A DNA stretch of 5,632 nucleotides, from NCBI GenBank assembly GCA_009839405.1, contig VXPR01000549.1, positions 1-5,632 on the forward strand, read 5' to 3'. The notes beneath the pieces were generated by a model, which saw nothing but the letters and a program-made list of their open reading frames with translations, ran no database searches and was not told the DNA's origin. This document shows, piece by piece, positions 1-5,632 of this stretch (position 1 is the stretch's first letter; every line of letters starts with the position of its first letter). The DNA comes from Gammaproteobacteria bacterium (lineage in GTDB: Bacteria; Pseudomonadota; Gammaproteobacteria; Pseudomonadales; Azotimanducaceae). The translations under genes were made by a program, and so were the position numbers.

Positions 1-11
1 TCGTGCAACTG

Positions 12-49
12 CGCGCCTTGCGGCGCGTGGGAGGGCAAGATGCCCTCCC
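12..49. other. Two adjacent inverted repeats (12-27 and 29-49)
   Basis: The first has arms CGCGCC (12-17) and GGCGCG (22-27) around a 4-base loop. The second has perfect 9-base arms GGGAGGGCA (29-37) and TGCCCTCCC (41-49) around the loop AGA, followed on the plus strand by a C-run rather than a T-run. Such tight GC-rich stems would fold in RNA. Without a T-tract on either strand they are not classic intrinsic terminators; they may mark the end of an upstream transcript, an mRNA stability element or an intergenic repeat. Confidence 0.5.
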
Positions 50-126
50 CCCCAAAAGCCTTTCCCGGAAAGGTTCCTTCAAGCCTCGCCTTCTCTGCGA
101 ACCTCCCCGACAACCAACAGCGCGCA

Positions 127-147
127 GCAGTTGCCGAAGGCAACTGC
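127..147. other. Perfect 9-bp hairpin just upstream of the first permease
   Basis: Arms GCAGTTGCC (127-135) and GGCAACTGC (139-147) are exactly complementary around the loop GAA. The stem covers the TTG at 131, the longest possible start of the permease frame, and would hide it in RNA. It ends 13 bases before the AGGA at 161-164 that precedes the GTG at 170. This supports the GTG as the true start and suggests a 5' structured element ahead of the operon. Confidence 0.5.
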
Positions 148-169
148 CGACGCGTCCGCTAGGACGCGC

Positions 170-1120
170 GTGTACGCCTATCTCGCTCGCCGCCTGCTGG
201 CGCTGGTGCCGACGCTGTTCTTTGCGAGCCTCATCGTCTTCATCTCGATGCGGCTCATTCCGGGCGACGTCATCGACCTCATGCTGGCGCAGAACGACAT
301 CACCACGGGGCAGGACCGCGCCCGCATCGAGGCCGCGCTGGGGCTGGACCAGCCGGTGTATGTGCAGTATTTTCGTTGGATTGGCGGCGTGCTCACGGGC
401 GATCTTGGCACCTCGCTGTGGCAGAACGTGCCGGTTACCGAGCAGCTCAAGGCGACGTTGCCCATCACCTTCGAGCTCGGCTTCCTCTCATTGATCGTCG
501 CGCTCACCGTGGCCTTGCCCATCGGCGTCTATTCCGCGATTCGACAGGACACGGCCGGGGACTACATCGCACGTTCGTTTTCGCTCCTGATGCTGGCGGT
601 GCCGGGGTTCTGGCTCGGTACGCTGGTGATGGTGTTCCCGTCCGTGTGGTGGCGCTGGGCGCCGGAGCTTGAGTACACGCCGTTCTTCACCGATCCGCTC
701 GCCAATCTCGCGCACATGATCGTGCCGGCCATTCTGCTCGGGCTCTCCATGTCGGCCGTCACCATGCGCATGACACGGACGATGATGCTGGAGGTGTTGC
801 GCCAGGACTACATCCGCACGGCGCGGGCAAAGGGTGTCGGCGAATGGCTGCTCATAGCCCGCCACGCCCTGCGCAACGGACTGATCCCGGTGGTGACGCT
901 GATCGGGCTGCAAGCGCCCTTGTTAATCGGTGGTGCGGTGATCTTCGAGCAGATTTTCGTGGTGCCCGGGGTGGGGCTGCTCTTGCTCGAAGCCGTGTTC
1001 CAGCGCGACTATCCGGTGATATCGGGCGTGTTTCTTGTCGTCGGCGTGGGTGTGCTGCTCATCAACCTCTTGGTGGACGTGAGCTACGGCTGGCTCGATC
1101 CCAAGGTGCGTCACGAATGA
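170..1120 (+). CDS. ABC transporter permease, DppB/OppB-type (peptide/nickel family)
   Basis: Inner-membrane channel subunit of a PepT-family ABC importer, pairing with the next gene product. The 316-residue product begins YAYLARRLLALVPTLFF, the usual N-terminus of this family, with the first membrane segment at about residues 9-29 ending in the typical RLIPGD. Five more hydrophobic segments lie near 100-122, 137-157, 181-200, 241-263 and 283-305. The cytoplasmic EAA loop that contacts the ATPases is at about 214-240 (YIRTARAKGV... ARHALRNGLIP). The C-terminus carries FVVPGVGLLLLEA and the family-typical YGWLDPKVR. Start choice: GTG at 170 has AGGA 5 bases upstream and gives a family-typical length. 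The longer TTG at 131 adds 13 hydrophilic residues, has no clear ribosome site and lies in a hairpin. The stop overlaps the next start (ATGA at 1117-1120). Family assignment is firm; the ligand is unknown. Confidence 0.95.
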   Translation: MYAYLARRLLALVPTLFFASLIVFISMRLIPGDVIDLMLAQNDITTGQDRARIEAALGLDQPVYVQYFRWIGGVLTGDLGTSLWQNVPVTEQLKATLPITFELGFLSLIVALTVALPIGVYSAIRQDTAGDYIARSFSLLMLAVPGFWLGTLVMVFPSVWWRWAPELEYTPFFTDPLANLAHMIVPAILLGLSMSAVTMRMTRTMMLEVLRQDYIRTARAKGVGEWLLIARHALRNGLIPVVTLIGLQAPLLIGGAVIFEQIFVVPGVGLLLLEAVFQRDYPVISGVFLVVGVGVLLINLLVDVSYGWLDPKVRHE

Positions 1121-2022
1121 CGGAAGCGGCGCTCAGTTCCGTGCCACAGCCATTGGCGGCGTCCAGTGCCGCTGGCCGGCTGTTCGCGTTCGTGCGCCGA
1201 CTGGTGCGGGAAAAACCCCTTGGTGCTGCCGGTGGCGCGATCTTCCTCGTGTTCCTGTTCTGCGGCATTTTCGCGGACTTCCTCGCGCCCTATGGCATGA
1301 ACGAGACCAACCTCGAGGTGCGGCTCGAGGCGCCGTCGCTGGCACATCCCTTGGGCACCGACCATCTTGGCCGCGACGTGCTCTCGCGGATTCTCATCGG
1401 CGCCAAGCTCTCCATGATCGTGAGCTTTCTGGCTGCCGGCATCGGCACGTTGGTGTCGCTCGTGATTGGCGTGCTGTCAGGCTATCTCGGCGGCAAGACC
1501 GACATGATCCTGCAGCGCGGCGTGGATGCGTGGATGACCTTCCCCGACCTCGTGCTGCTGATCGTCATCATATCGGTCGTGGGGCCCGGCATCCCGCAAA
1601 TCGTGATCGTGCTGGGCCTCCTCTACGGCATTGCCGGTTCGCGCATCGTGCGCGGTGCGGTGGTGACGGTGAAGGAAAGCATGTACACGCACGCAGCGCA
1701 GTCCATCGGCGCCCGCACGCTGCATATCCTCGCGCGTCACATCGTGCCGAACGTGATGCCGGTGCTGATTGTGCTGTTCACCACGCGCATTGGCGCGGTG
1801 ATTCTCACCGAGGCTGGGCTCTCGTTTCTCGGCCTTGGCGTGCCGCCGCCGGAGCCGACATGGGGCGCAATGCTGAGCGGCACCGGGCGGACGTACATGT
1901 ACCTCGGCCCTTGGCTGGCGCTGGCACCGGGGCTGTGCCTGACCATTGTCGTCTATGCCATCAACGTCTATGGCGATGCGTTGCGGGACTTGCTCGACCC
2001 GCGCATGAGGGGCAGTCGATGA
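1117..2022 (+). CDS. ABC transporter permease, DppC/OppC-type (peptide/nickel family)
   Basis: Second inner-membrane channel subunit, 301 residues, normal for the DppC/OppC group. An N-terminal cytoplasmic stretch of about 35 residues ends in RRLVREKPLG, before the first membrane segment (about 37-57). The subgroup hallmark HPLGTDHLGRDVLSRI is at 77-92. Further hydrophobic segments lie near 98-122, 136-155, 157-176, 213-235 and 268-290. The EAA loop is at about 192-212 (HAAQSIGART... HIVPN), followed by the conserved LTEAGLSFLGLGVPPPEPTWG at about 230-250 and NVYGDALRDLLDPR at the C-terminus. The ATG at 1117 overlaps the stop of the first permease (ATGA), with AAGGTG at 1103-1108 as a likely ribosome site 8 bases upstream. 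It overlaps the binding-protein gene in the same way. All family motifs are intact; substrate is not deducible. Confidence 0.96.
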   Translation: MTEAALSSVPQPLAASSAAGRLFAFVRRLVREKPLGAAGGAIFLVFLFCGIFADFLAPYGMNETNLEVRLEAPSLAHPLGTDHLGRDVLSRILIGAKLSMIVSFLAAGIGTLVSLVIGVLSGYLGGKTDMILQRGVDAWMTFPDLVLLIVIISVVGPGIPQIVIVLGLLYGIAGSRIVRGAVVTVKESMYTHAAQSIGARTLHILARHIVPNVMPVLIVLFTTRIGAVILTEAGLSFLGLGVPPPEPTWGAMLSGTGRTYMYLGPWLALAPGLCLTIVVYAINVYGDALRDLLDPRMRGSR

Positions 2023-3695
2023 GGATTCGCGCAGCTCTGTTGGCCGGCTTGACGACACTGGCCACAACAGGCGTTGCCGAGACGCCGCAGTATGGCGGCA
2101 CGCTCAATGTCGGCACCGTGGTTGTGACCCTCTCGGCACTGTCTTGGGATCCCATCGACTGGACGTGGAAGGCCAACCACGACTACGGAATGATCCGTGA
2201 GCAGCTCTTCTCCGGCAATCTCGAAAAGAGCATTCGCAAGGGCGGCCATTACACCTTCCACGCCGAGGCTTATCTCCCCACCGAGGTAATGCGCGGGGAA
2301 CTGGCCGAGAGCTGGGGCTGGGAAGACGACCGCACGCTGGTGGTGAATCTGCGGCGCGGTGCCCGATTCACCGGCAAGCCGGGGATGATGGAGCCGCGCG
2401 ACCTCACGGCGCACGATGTAGTGTTCACCTTCAACCTGGTGGACAACAGCCCCAAGAAGGCACAGGCAGATTACTGGGGTTACATCGACTCCGTGGAAGC
2501 GCGGGACGACTACACGGTGGTGTTCCACTTCAACCAGTACAACGCCGAATGGCCCTACCGGTTCGGCTACGGCTATCAGTCGTCCATCTCGCCGCGGGAA
2601 CTCGCGGGCGTCAACGCCAAGGACTGGCGCAACGTGGTGGGCACCGGCCCCTTCACGCTCACCAACTACGTCCAGGGGCACGTCCAGCACTACTCGAAGA
2701 ACTCGGAATACTGGGACGCGGAGCCCATCGGCGAAGAGCGCTATCCCATCCCGTTCGTGGACGAGGTGAAGTACCGCATCATCAAGGACGAAGCCACCTT
2801 CCTCACCGCCATCCGCACCGCCAAGATCGACATTCTCGAATCCATCCGTTGGATCGCCGTGGACCACCTCAAGGAGACGACGCCAGAACTCAAGTGGGCG
2901 CGCTGGCTAGCCACGACCGGCAATTTCGTCGCCTTGCGCATGGATCGCCCTCCGTTCGACGACATTCGCGTGCGCCGGGCGCTGAACATGGCCGTGAACC
3001 AGCGGGAAATCGTGGATCTGTTCTACGGCGGCCACGCGGAACTGATGGCCTATCCGCAGCATCCCGAGTTTGGCGGCTACTTTCAGCCCTTGGAAGAGAT
3101 GCCGGAGTCGGTGCGGGAGCTCTTCGAGTATCGCCCGGAGCGCGCCCGGGAACTGCTCGACGAGGCCGGCGTGCCCGAGGGCTTCTCCTTCAAGGTGCAG
3201 GTATGCACTTGCTCGCCAGCCAACATGGACCTGATTCCCCTGCTCGATGACTACCTCGCCAAGGTCGGCGTGCGCATGGAGATCGAGCCGATGGAATACG
3301 CCTCGTTCCTGTCGCGCATGACGACGCTGACCCACGGCCCCGGCTACTTCATGAACAACGGCCACACCAACCCGACGACATCGATCCGCAAGTTCATCCG
3401 GGGCCACAAGTGGAACCCGGCGCTCTACGCGGATGCCGACTTCGACGCCGCCATCGACCAGCTCATGCAGACCCGCGACGAAGCCTCGCGCATTGAACAG
3501 ACTAGGACCTTGACCGTGAAGCTGCTCGAAGAGGCACCGTCCATCTGGTTGCCGACCAACTACAACTACATCGCCTGGTGGCCGTGGGTGAAGAACTACG
3601 GCGGCGAACTTCGCGCCGGCGCCGTACGGCCGGGGCCGATCTACGCACGCATCTGGATCGACCACGAGATGAAGCGCGAAATGGGGTTCGAGTGA
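2019..3695 (+). CDS. Periplasmic substrate-binding protein, SBP_bac_5 family (peptide/nickel ABC importer)
   Basis: Captures the ligand in the periplasm and hands it to the permease pair. The 558-residue product starts with a Sec signal peptide (RIR, a hydrophobic core at about 5-16, likely cleavage after GVA at residue 20). There is no lipobox cysteine, so the mature protein should be soluble and periplasmic. The family pattern follows: QYGGTLNVG (24-32), LAESWGWEDDRTLVVNLRRGARF (about 95-117), LTAHDVVFTFN (129-139), VGTGPF (207-212), FDDIRVRRALNMAVNQREIVD (about 313-333), ARELLDEAGVPEGFSF (376-391) and a long C-terminal lobe. Only two cysteines are present, C396 and C398, as VCTCS. The start at 2019 overlaps the permease stop (ATGA) and has a strong GAGGGG at 2007-2012, 6 bases away; a longer in-frame extension would run through the permease gene and is rejected. 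Relatives bind peptides, opines, sugars or metal complexes; the ligand here is unknown. Confidence 0.95.
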   Translation: MRIRAALLAGLTTLATTGVAETPQYGGTLNVGTVVVTLSALSWDPIDWTWKANHDYGMIREQLFSGNLEKSIRKGGHYTFHAEAYLPTEVMRGELAESWGWEDDRTLVVNLRRGARFTGKPGMMEPRDLTAHDVVFTFNLVDNSPKKAQADYWGYIDSVEARDDYTVVFHFNQYNAEWPYRFGYGYQSSISPRELAGVNAKDWRNVVGTGPFTLTNYVQGHVQHYSKNSEYWDAEPIGEERYPIPFVDEVKYRIIKDEATFLTAIRTAKIDILESIRWIAVDHLKETTPELKWARWLATTGNFVALRMDRPPFDDIRVRRALNMAVNQREIVDLFYGGHAELMAYPQHPEFGGYFQPLEEMPESVRELFEYRPERARELLDEAGVPEGFSFKVQVCTCSPANMDLIPLLDDYLAKVGVRMEIEPMEYASFLSRMTTLTHGPGYFMNNGHTNPTTSIRKFIRGHKWNPALYADADFDAAIDQLMQTRDEASRIEQTRTLTVKLLEEAPSIWLPTNYNYIAWWPWVKNYGGELRAGAVRPGPIYARIWIDHEMKREMGFE

Positions 3696-4714
3696 CGGCC
3701 GCAGGAGGCGCTCCGCTGCTCGACGTGCAGGACCTCTCCGTGTCCTTTCGCACCGATCGGGGACTCGTGCGTGCAGTGGATGGAGTTTCCCTGCATGTGG
3801 AAGCCGGCGAGACGCTCGCCATAGTCGGCGAAAGCGGTTCCGGCAAGAGCGTGACCGCGCTTTCCATCCTGCGGCTGATTGACACCGCGGGGAGCATCGA
3901 CGGCGGGCGCATCCTTTTCGATGGCGAGGACTTGCTGCGCCACGACGAAGCGACCATGCGCGCCATCCGCGGCGACCGCATCGCCATGATCTTCCAGGAA
4001 CCCATGTCGTCGCTGAACCCCGTGCTCACCATCGGCAAGCAGGTGGGGGAACCGATTCGCCTGCATCGTGGGTCGGTCTGGAAGCAGGCCTATGAACGCG
4101 CCGCGGAGCTGTTGCGGCGGGTTCGGATTCCCGACGCCAGCGGACGGCTCAAGGATTATCCGCACCACTTCTCGGGCGGTATGCGGCAGCGGGCGATGAT
4201 TGCCATGGCCCTCGCCTGCCGACCGCGCCTCATCATCGCCGACGAGCCGACGACCGCCTTGGACGTGACGGTGCAGGCGCAGATTCTGGCGCTCCTGAAG
4301 GAACTTACGCGAGAGGCTAACTCGGCCCTCATCCTCATCACGCACGATCTTGGGGTGGTGGCGCGGTATGCGGATCGGGTGGCGGTGATGTACGCCGGAC
4401 GCGTGGTGGAGACTGCCACCGCCCGGGCGCTCTACGCCGATCCAAGGCATCCCTACACGGCAGGCTTGATGGCGTCGATTCCCACGCTCGATGGCGACGT
4501 CGAGGGTTCTCGCCGGCTCGCCACCATTCCGGGCCAGCCACCTGATCTCGCAGCCTTGCCCGAGGGCTGCGCCTTTGCGCCACGCTGCCCGCACGCATTC
4601 GAGCGTTGTGGCAAGCCGCCACCGCTCGAGGAGACGGAAGCGGGCCGGTTCAGCGCCTGCCACTTCCGCCCTCCGCGCGGAGGAGCGCGAGGGGCTTCCC
4701 CTCAGTTGGAATAA
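3692..4714 (+). CDS. ABC transporter ATP-binding protein, DppD/OppD-type
   Basis: Cytoplasmic ATPase subunit that powers import together with the second ATPase. The 340-residue product has, in order, Walker A GESGSGKS (46-53), Q-loop Q102 in FQEP, signature FSGGMRQR (160-167), Walker B LIIADEP (180-186) and H-loop H218 in THD. All catalytic residues are present. The C-terminal oligopeptide-transporter domain begins around PRHPYTAGLMASIP (251-264) and carries four cysteines, C293, C299, C306 and C323. The same pattern binds a [4Fe-4S] cluster in studied DppD/OppD-type ATPases; a cluster here is an inference. The start is the GTG at 3692, overlapping the binding-protein stop (GTGA), with GGGG 5 bases upstream as a modest ribosome site. 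The frame is open further upstream to 3578, but that part lies inside the binding-protein gene and carries no family sequence. Confidence 0.95.
   Translation: MTAAGGAPLLDVQDLSVSFRTDRGLVRAVDGVSLHVEAGETLAIVGESGSGKSVTALSILRLIDTAGSIDGGRILFDGEDLLRHDEATMRAIRGDRIAMIFQEPMSSLNPVLTIGKQVGEPIRLHRGSVWKQAYERAAELLRRVRIPDASGRLKDYPHHFSGGMRQRAMIAMALACRPRLIIADEPTTALDVTVQAQILALLKELTREANSALILITHDLGVVARYADRVAVMYAGRVVETATARALYADPRHPYTAGLMASIPTLDGDVEGSRRLATIPGQPPDLAALPEGCAFAPRCPHAFERCGKPPPLEETEAGRFSACHFRPPRGGARGASPQLE
4670..4703. other. Two GC-rich inverted repeats at the 3' end of the first ATPase gene
   Basis: A perfect 14-base palindrome CCTCCGCGCGGAGG lies at 4670-4683. A second hairpin follows, with arms GAGGGG (4689-4694) and CCCCTC (4698-4703) around CTT. 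Both lie within the last codons of the ATPase gene, whose TAA is at 4712-4714. No T-run follows, so this is not a standard intrinsic terminator. It could slow transcription or protect the upstream message from 3' decay, just before the only gap in the operon. Confidence 0.4.
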
Positions 4715-4981
4715 ACCGCCTAGCACGTTGATGTACCAAGAAATCATCTCGAAGTCGAGTCAACACCAACGAGCCGGCCGGATGGCGCGGTCCCACACGC
4801 CATTCGGAGTGAGGGCCTGTCACGCTCCTCGCGCCGAAGGCGAAGCAACCAAGGGTCGGATGGTGCTACCAGCCTCCTCCCCGCGAGACGGGCCGGTCGG
4901 TGGCGTGGAAGCGGTCCTGTTCTCTGAGCGCCCACGCCCCAACGTCCTCGGCGAACTGGAAACGCGCCCAAGGAGCGGGCC
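4715..4981 (+). other. 267-base gap between the two ATPase genes
   Basis: This is the only break in an otherwise overlapping operon. No tRNA, known RNA or transposase fragment is recognised. Local structure includes arms GGCGTGG (4902-4908) and CCACGCC (4932-4938) enclosing 23 bases, and a small stem CGCC-GAA-GGCG at 4832-4842 that shares the 9-mer GCCGAAGGC with the hairpin at 127-147. I found no clear terminal inverted repeats or target-site duplication that would prove an insertion. No convincing promoter is visible. The gap may be an unlabelled intergenic repeat, a regulatory spacer, or a weakly coding small ORF (separate entry). Confidence 0.6.
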
Positions 4982-4985
4982 ATGA
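4731..4985 (+). CDS. Doubtful small ORF (84 aa) between the ATPase genes
   Basis: The frame from ATG 4731 to TGA 4983-4985 starts MYQEIISKSSQHQRAGRM and ends ELETRPRSGP. Its stop overlaps the ATG of the second ATPase (ATGA at 4982), the same coupling seen elsewhere in this operon, and it fills the gap almost exactly. Against it: no ribosome-binding sequence precedes the ATG, the frame extends far upstream inside the first ATPase gene, the composition is rich in R, P, S and G like random GC-rich translation, and I recognise no family, signal peptide or membrane segment. I lean towards non-coding. Confidence 0.15.
   Translation: MYQEIISKSSQHQRAGRMARSHTPFGVRACHAPRAEGEATKGRMVLPASSPRDGPVGGVEAVLFSERPRPNVLGELETRPRSGP
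4970..4975 (+). promoter_or_regulatory. Ribosome-binding site of the second ATPase gene
   Basis: AAGGAG lies 6 bases before the ATG at 4982 and is a near-ideal Shine-Dalgarno match. It fixes the start of this gene and lets it be translated independently of anything in the preceding gap. Confidence 0.8.
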
Positions 4986-5632
4986 CCGACACGCTGCTTC
5001 AGGTGCAAGACCTCAAGGTGCATTTCCCGGTGCGCGAAGGGCTGTTGCAGCGCGAGACCGCCTCCGTCAAAGCGGTGGACGGGGTATCGTTCGACCTGCG
5101 CCGCGGCGAAACCTTTGGCCTTGTCGGCGAGAGTGGCTGCGGCAAGTCCACCACGGCGCTAGCCGTCTTGCGGATGATCGAACCGACGGCGGGGCGGATC
5201 GTCTTCGAGGGGGAGGATGTCACCGGCCACACGAGGGCCAGCATGCGTTCCATCCGGCGGCGGATGCAGATGGTTTATCAGGACCCCTTCGGTGCCCTAA
5301 ACCCGAGAATGAAGGTGCAGGACATCATTGGCGAGCCGCTAGCGGTGCACGGCCTCGCCAAGGATCGCAGCGCCTGGCGCGCTCGCATCTCGGAACTGAT
5401 GGACTTGGTTGGCCTCTTGCCGGACATGGCGGACCGCTATCCGCACGAGTTCTCCGGCGGCCAGCGCCAACGCATCGGCATCGCCAGGGCACTGGCACTG
5501 GAGCCGAGCCTGGTTATCTGCGACGAACCCGTTTCCGCACTCGACGTCTCCATCCAGGCCCAAGTCATCAACCTGCTGGTGGAGCTACAAGAACGCCTGC
5601 GCCTCACCTACCTTTTCATCGCCCACGACCTT
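4982..5632 (+). CDS. ABC transporter ATP-binding protein, DppF/OppF-type (3' end outside the window)
   Basis: Second cytoplasmic ATPase of the importer, expected to pair with the first as a heterodimer. The 217 visible residues start MTDTLLQVQDLKVHFPV, and the run LLQRETASVKAVDGVSF (21-37) is typical of the DppF/OppF group, which often carries a short insert before the AVDGVSF strand. Visible motifs are Walker A GESGCGKS (49-56), Q-loop Q100 in YQDP with FGALNPR after it, signature FSGGQRQR (157-164), Walker B SLVICDEP (176-183) and H-loop H215 in AHD. The core ATPase is thus nearly complete. The missing part should be the end of the core and the C-terminal oligopeptide-transporter domain, roughly 100 residues by comparison with the family. 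The start ATG at 4982 has AAGGAG 6 bases upstream. The gene is separated from the rest of the operon by a gap but matches it functionally. Confidence 0.95.
   Translation, partial: MTDTLLQVQDLKVHFPVREGLLQRETASVKAVDGVSFDLRRGETFGLVGESGCGKSTTALAVLRMIEPTAGRIVFEGEDVTGHTRASMRSIRRRMQMVYQDPFGALNPRMKVQDIIGEPLAVHGLAKDRSAWRARISELMDLVGLLPDMADRYPHEFSGGQRQRIGIARALALEPSLVICDEPVSALDVSIQAQVINLLVELQERLRLTYLFIAHDL

Larger units (their letters stand above)
1..169 (+). other. Left-edge region before the operon: structured, no recognisable gene
   Basis: No recognisable gene is seen. All three plus-strand frames are open over most of this stretch, so openness alone is not evidence of coding. The first frame reads from base 1 to a TAG at 160-162 (53 codons, starting SCNCAPCGAWEG), 7 bases before the preferred permease start. 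It could be the 3' end of an upstream gene. It could also be a 40-codon leader ORF from the ATG at 40, which has a purine-rich GGGAGGG 4 bases upstream. I recognise no family in it; a run of seven C at 47-53 makes the frame sensitive to indels. Three hairpins in the same stretch fit an intergenic or leader region better than coding sequence. I see no convincing -35/-10 promoter pair and no T-tract terminator. Confidence 0.4.

Noticed and set aside
59..73. Small inverted repeat CCTTTC / GAAAGG
   Set aside because: Only 6 base pairs around a 3-base loop, with no T-tract; too short to call a terminator by itself.
3..494. A plus-strand frame of 163 residues overlapping the left edge and first permease
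   Set aside because: Most of it is the permease gene read out of frame; the product is serine- and arginine-rich with no domain.
1968..2867. A 299-residue open frame on the minus strand opposite the binding-protein gene
   Set aside because: It mirrors the codon pattern of the binding-protein gene and carries no recognisable domain; a shadow frame.
3641..4747. A 368-residue open frame on the minus strand opposite the first ATPase gene
   Set aside because: It is antisense to a clearly conserved ABC ATPase, is rich in R, H, G and P, and shows no family motif. Long antisense frames are expected in GC-rich coding DNA.
4833..4841. 9-mer GCCGAAGGC shared with 133-141
   Set aside because: Too short to show that the left edge and the gap carry copies of one repeat; the flanks differ. 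It is only worth checking in a genome-wide repeat search.
4744..4992. A minus-strand frame of 82 residues across the gap between the ATPase genes
   Set aside because: No ribosome site or family features, arginine-rich composition, and it runs into the start of the second ATPase gene; probably chance.
1..5632. CRISPR array, tRNA or rRNA, transposase, phage or toxin-antitoxin genes
   Set aside because: No regularly spaced repeats, no tRNA or rRNA segments and no matching protein motifs are visible in any frame.

Overview
The window is a GC-rich stretch carrying, on the plus strand, most of one ABC importer operon of the peptide/nickel (Dpp/Opp, PepT) family. The order is permease (170-1120), permease (1117-2022), substrate-binding protein (2019-3695), ATPase (3692-4714), a gap of 267 bases, and a second ATPase (4982 to the right edge, cut off). 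The substrate-binding protein has a plain Sec signal peptide with no lipobox cysteine, which points to a Gram-negative, probably proteobacterial host. The sequence does not allow a closer placement.

Region by region: bases 1-169 hold no gene I can name. They contain three compact hairpins and a reading frame that is open from the left edge to a TAG at 160-162, either the tail of an unseen gene or chance. From 170 to 4714 four genes are packed with 4-base stop/start overlaps (ATGA at 1117, ATGA at 2019, GTGA at 3692), so they are very likely co-transcribed and translationally coupled. The first ATPase gene ends with two GC-rich inverted repeats and is followed by the only real gap in the operon. 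That gap holds a doubtful 84-codon open frame whose stop overlaps the start of the second ATPase.

How the parts work together: the binding protein captures the ligand in the periplasm and delivers it to the channel formed by the two permeases. The two ATPases (DppD-like and DppF-like, each with the catalytic motifs visible) bind as a heterodimer to the cytoplasmic EAA loops and power import by ATP hydrolysis. The substrate cannot be read from the sequence; peptides, opines, modified amino acids, sugars or metal complexes are all used by relatives.

I do not see a previously undescribed system here. The points that deserve a second look are the gap between the ATPase genes, the structured left edge with its effect on the permease start, the CxC pair in the binding protein, and the binding-protein gene sitting third in the operon.
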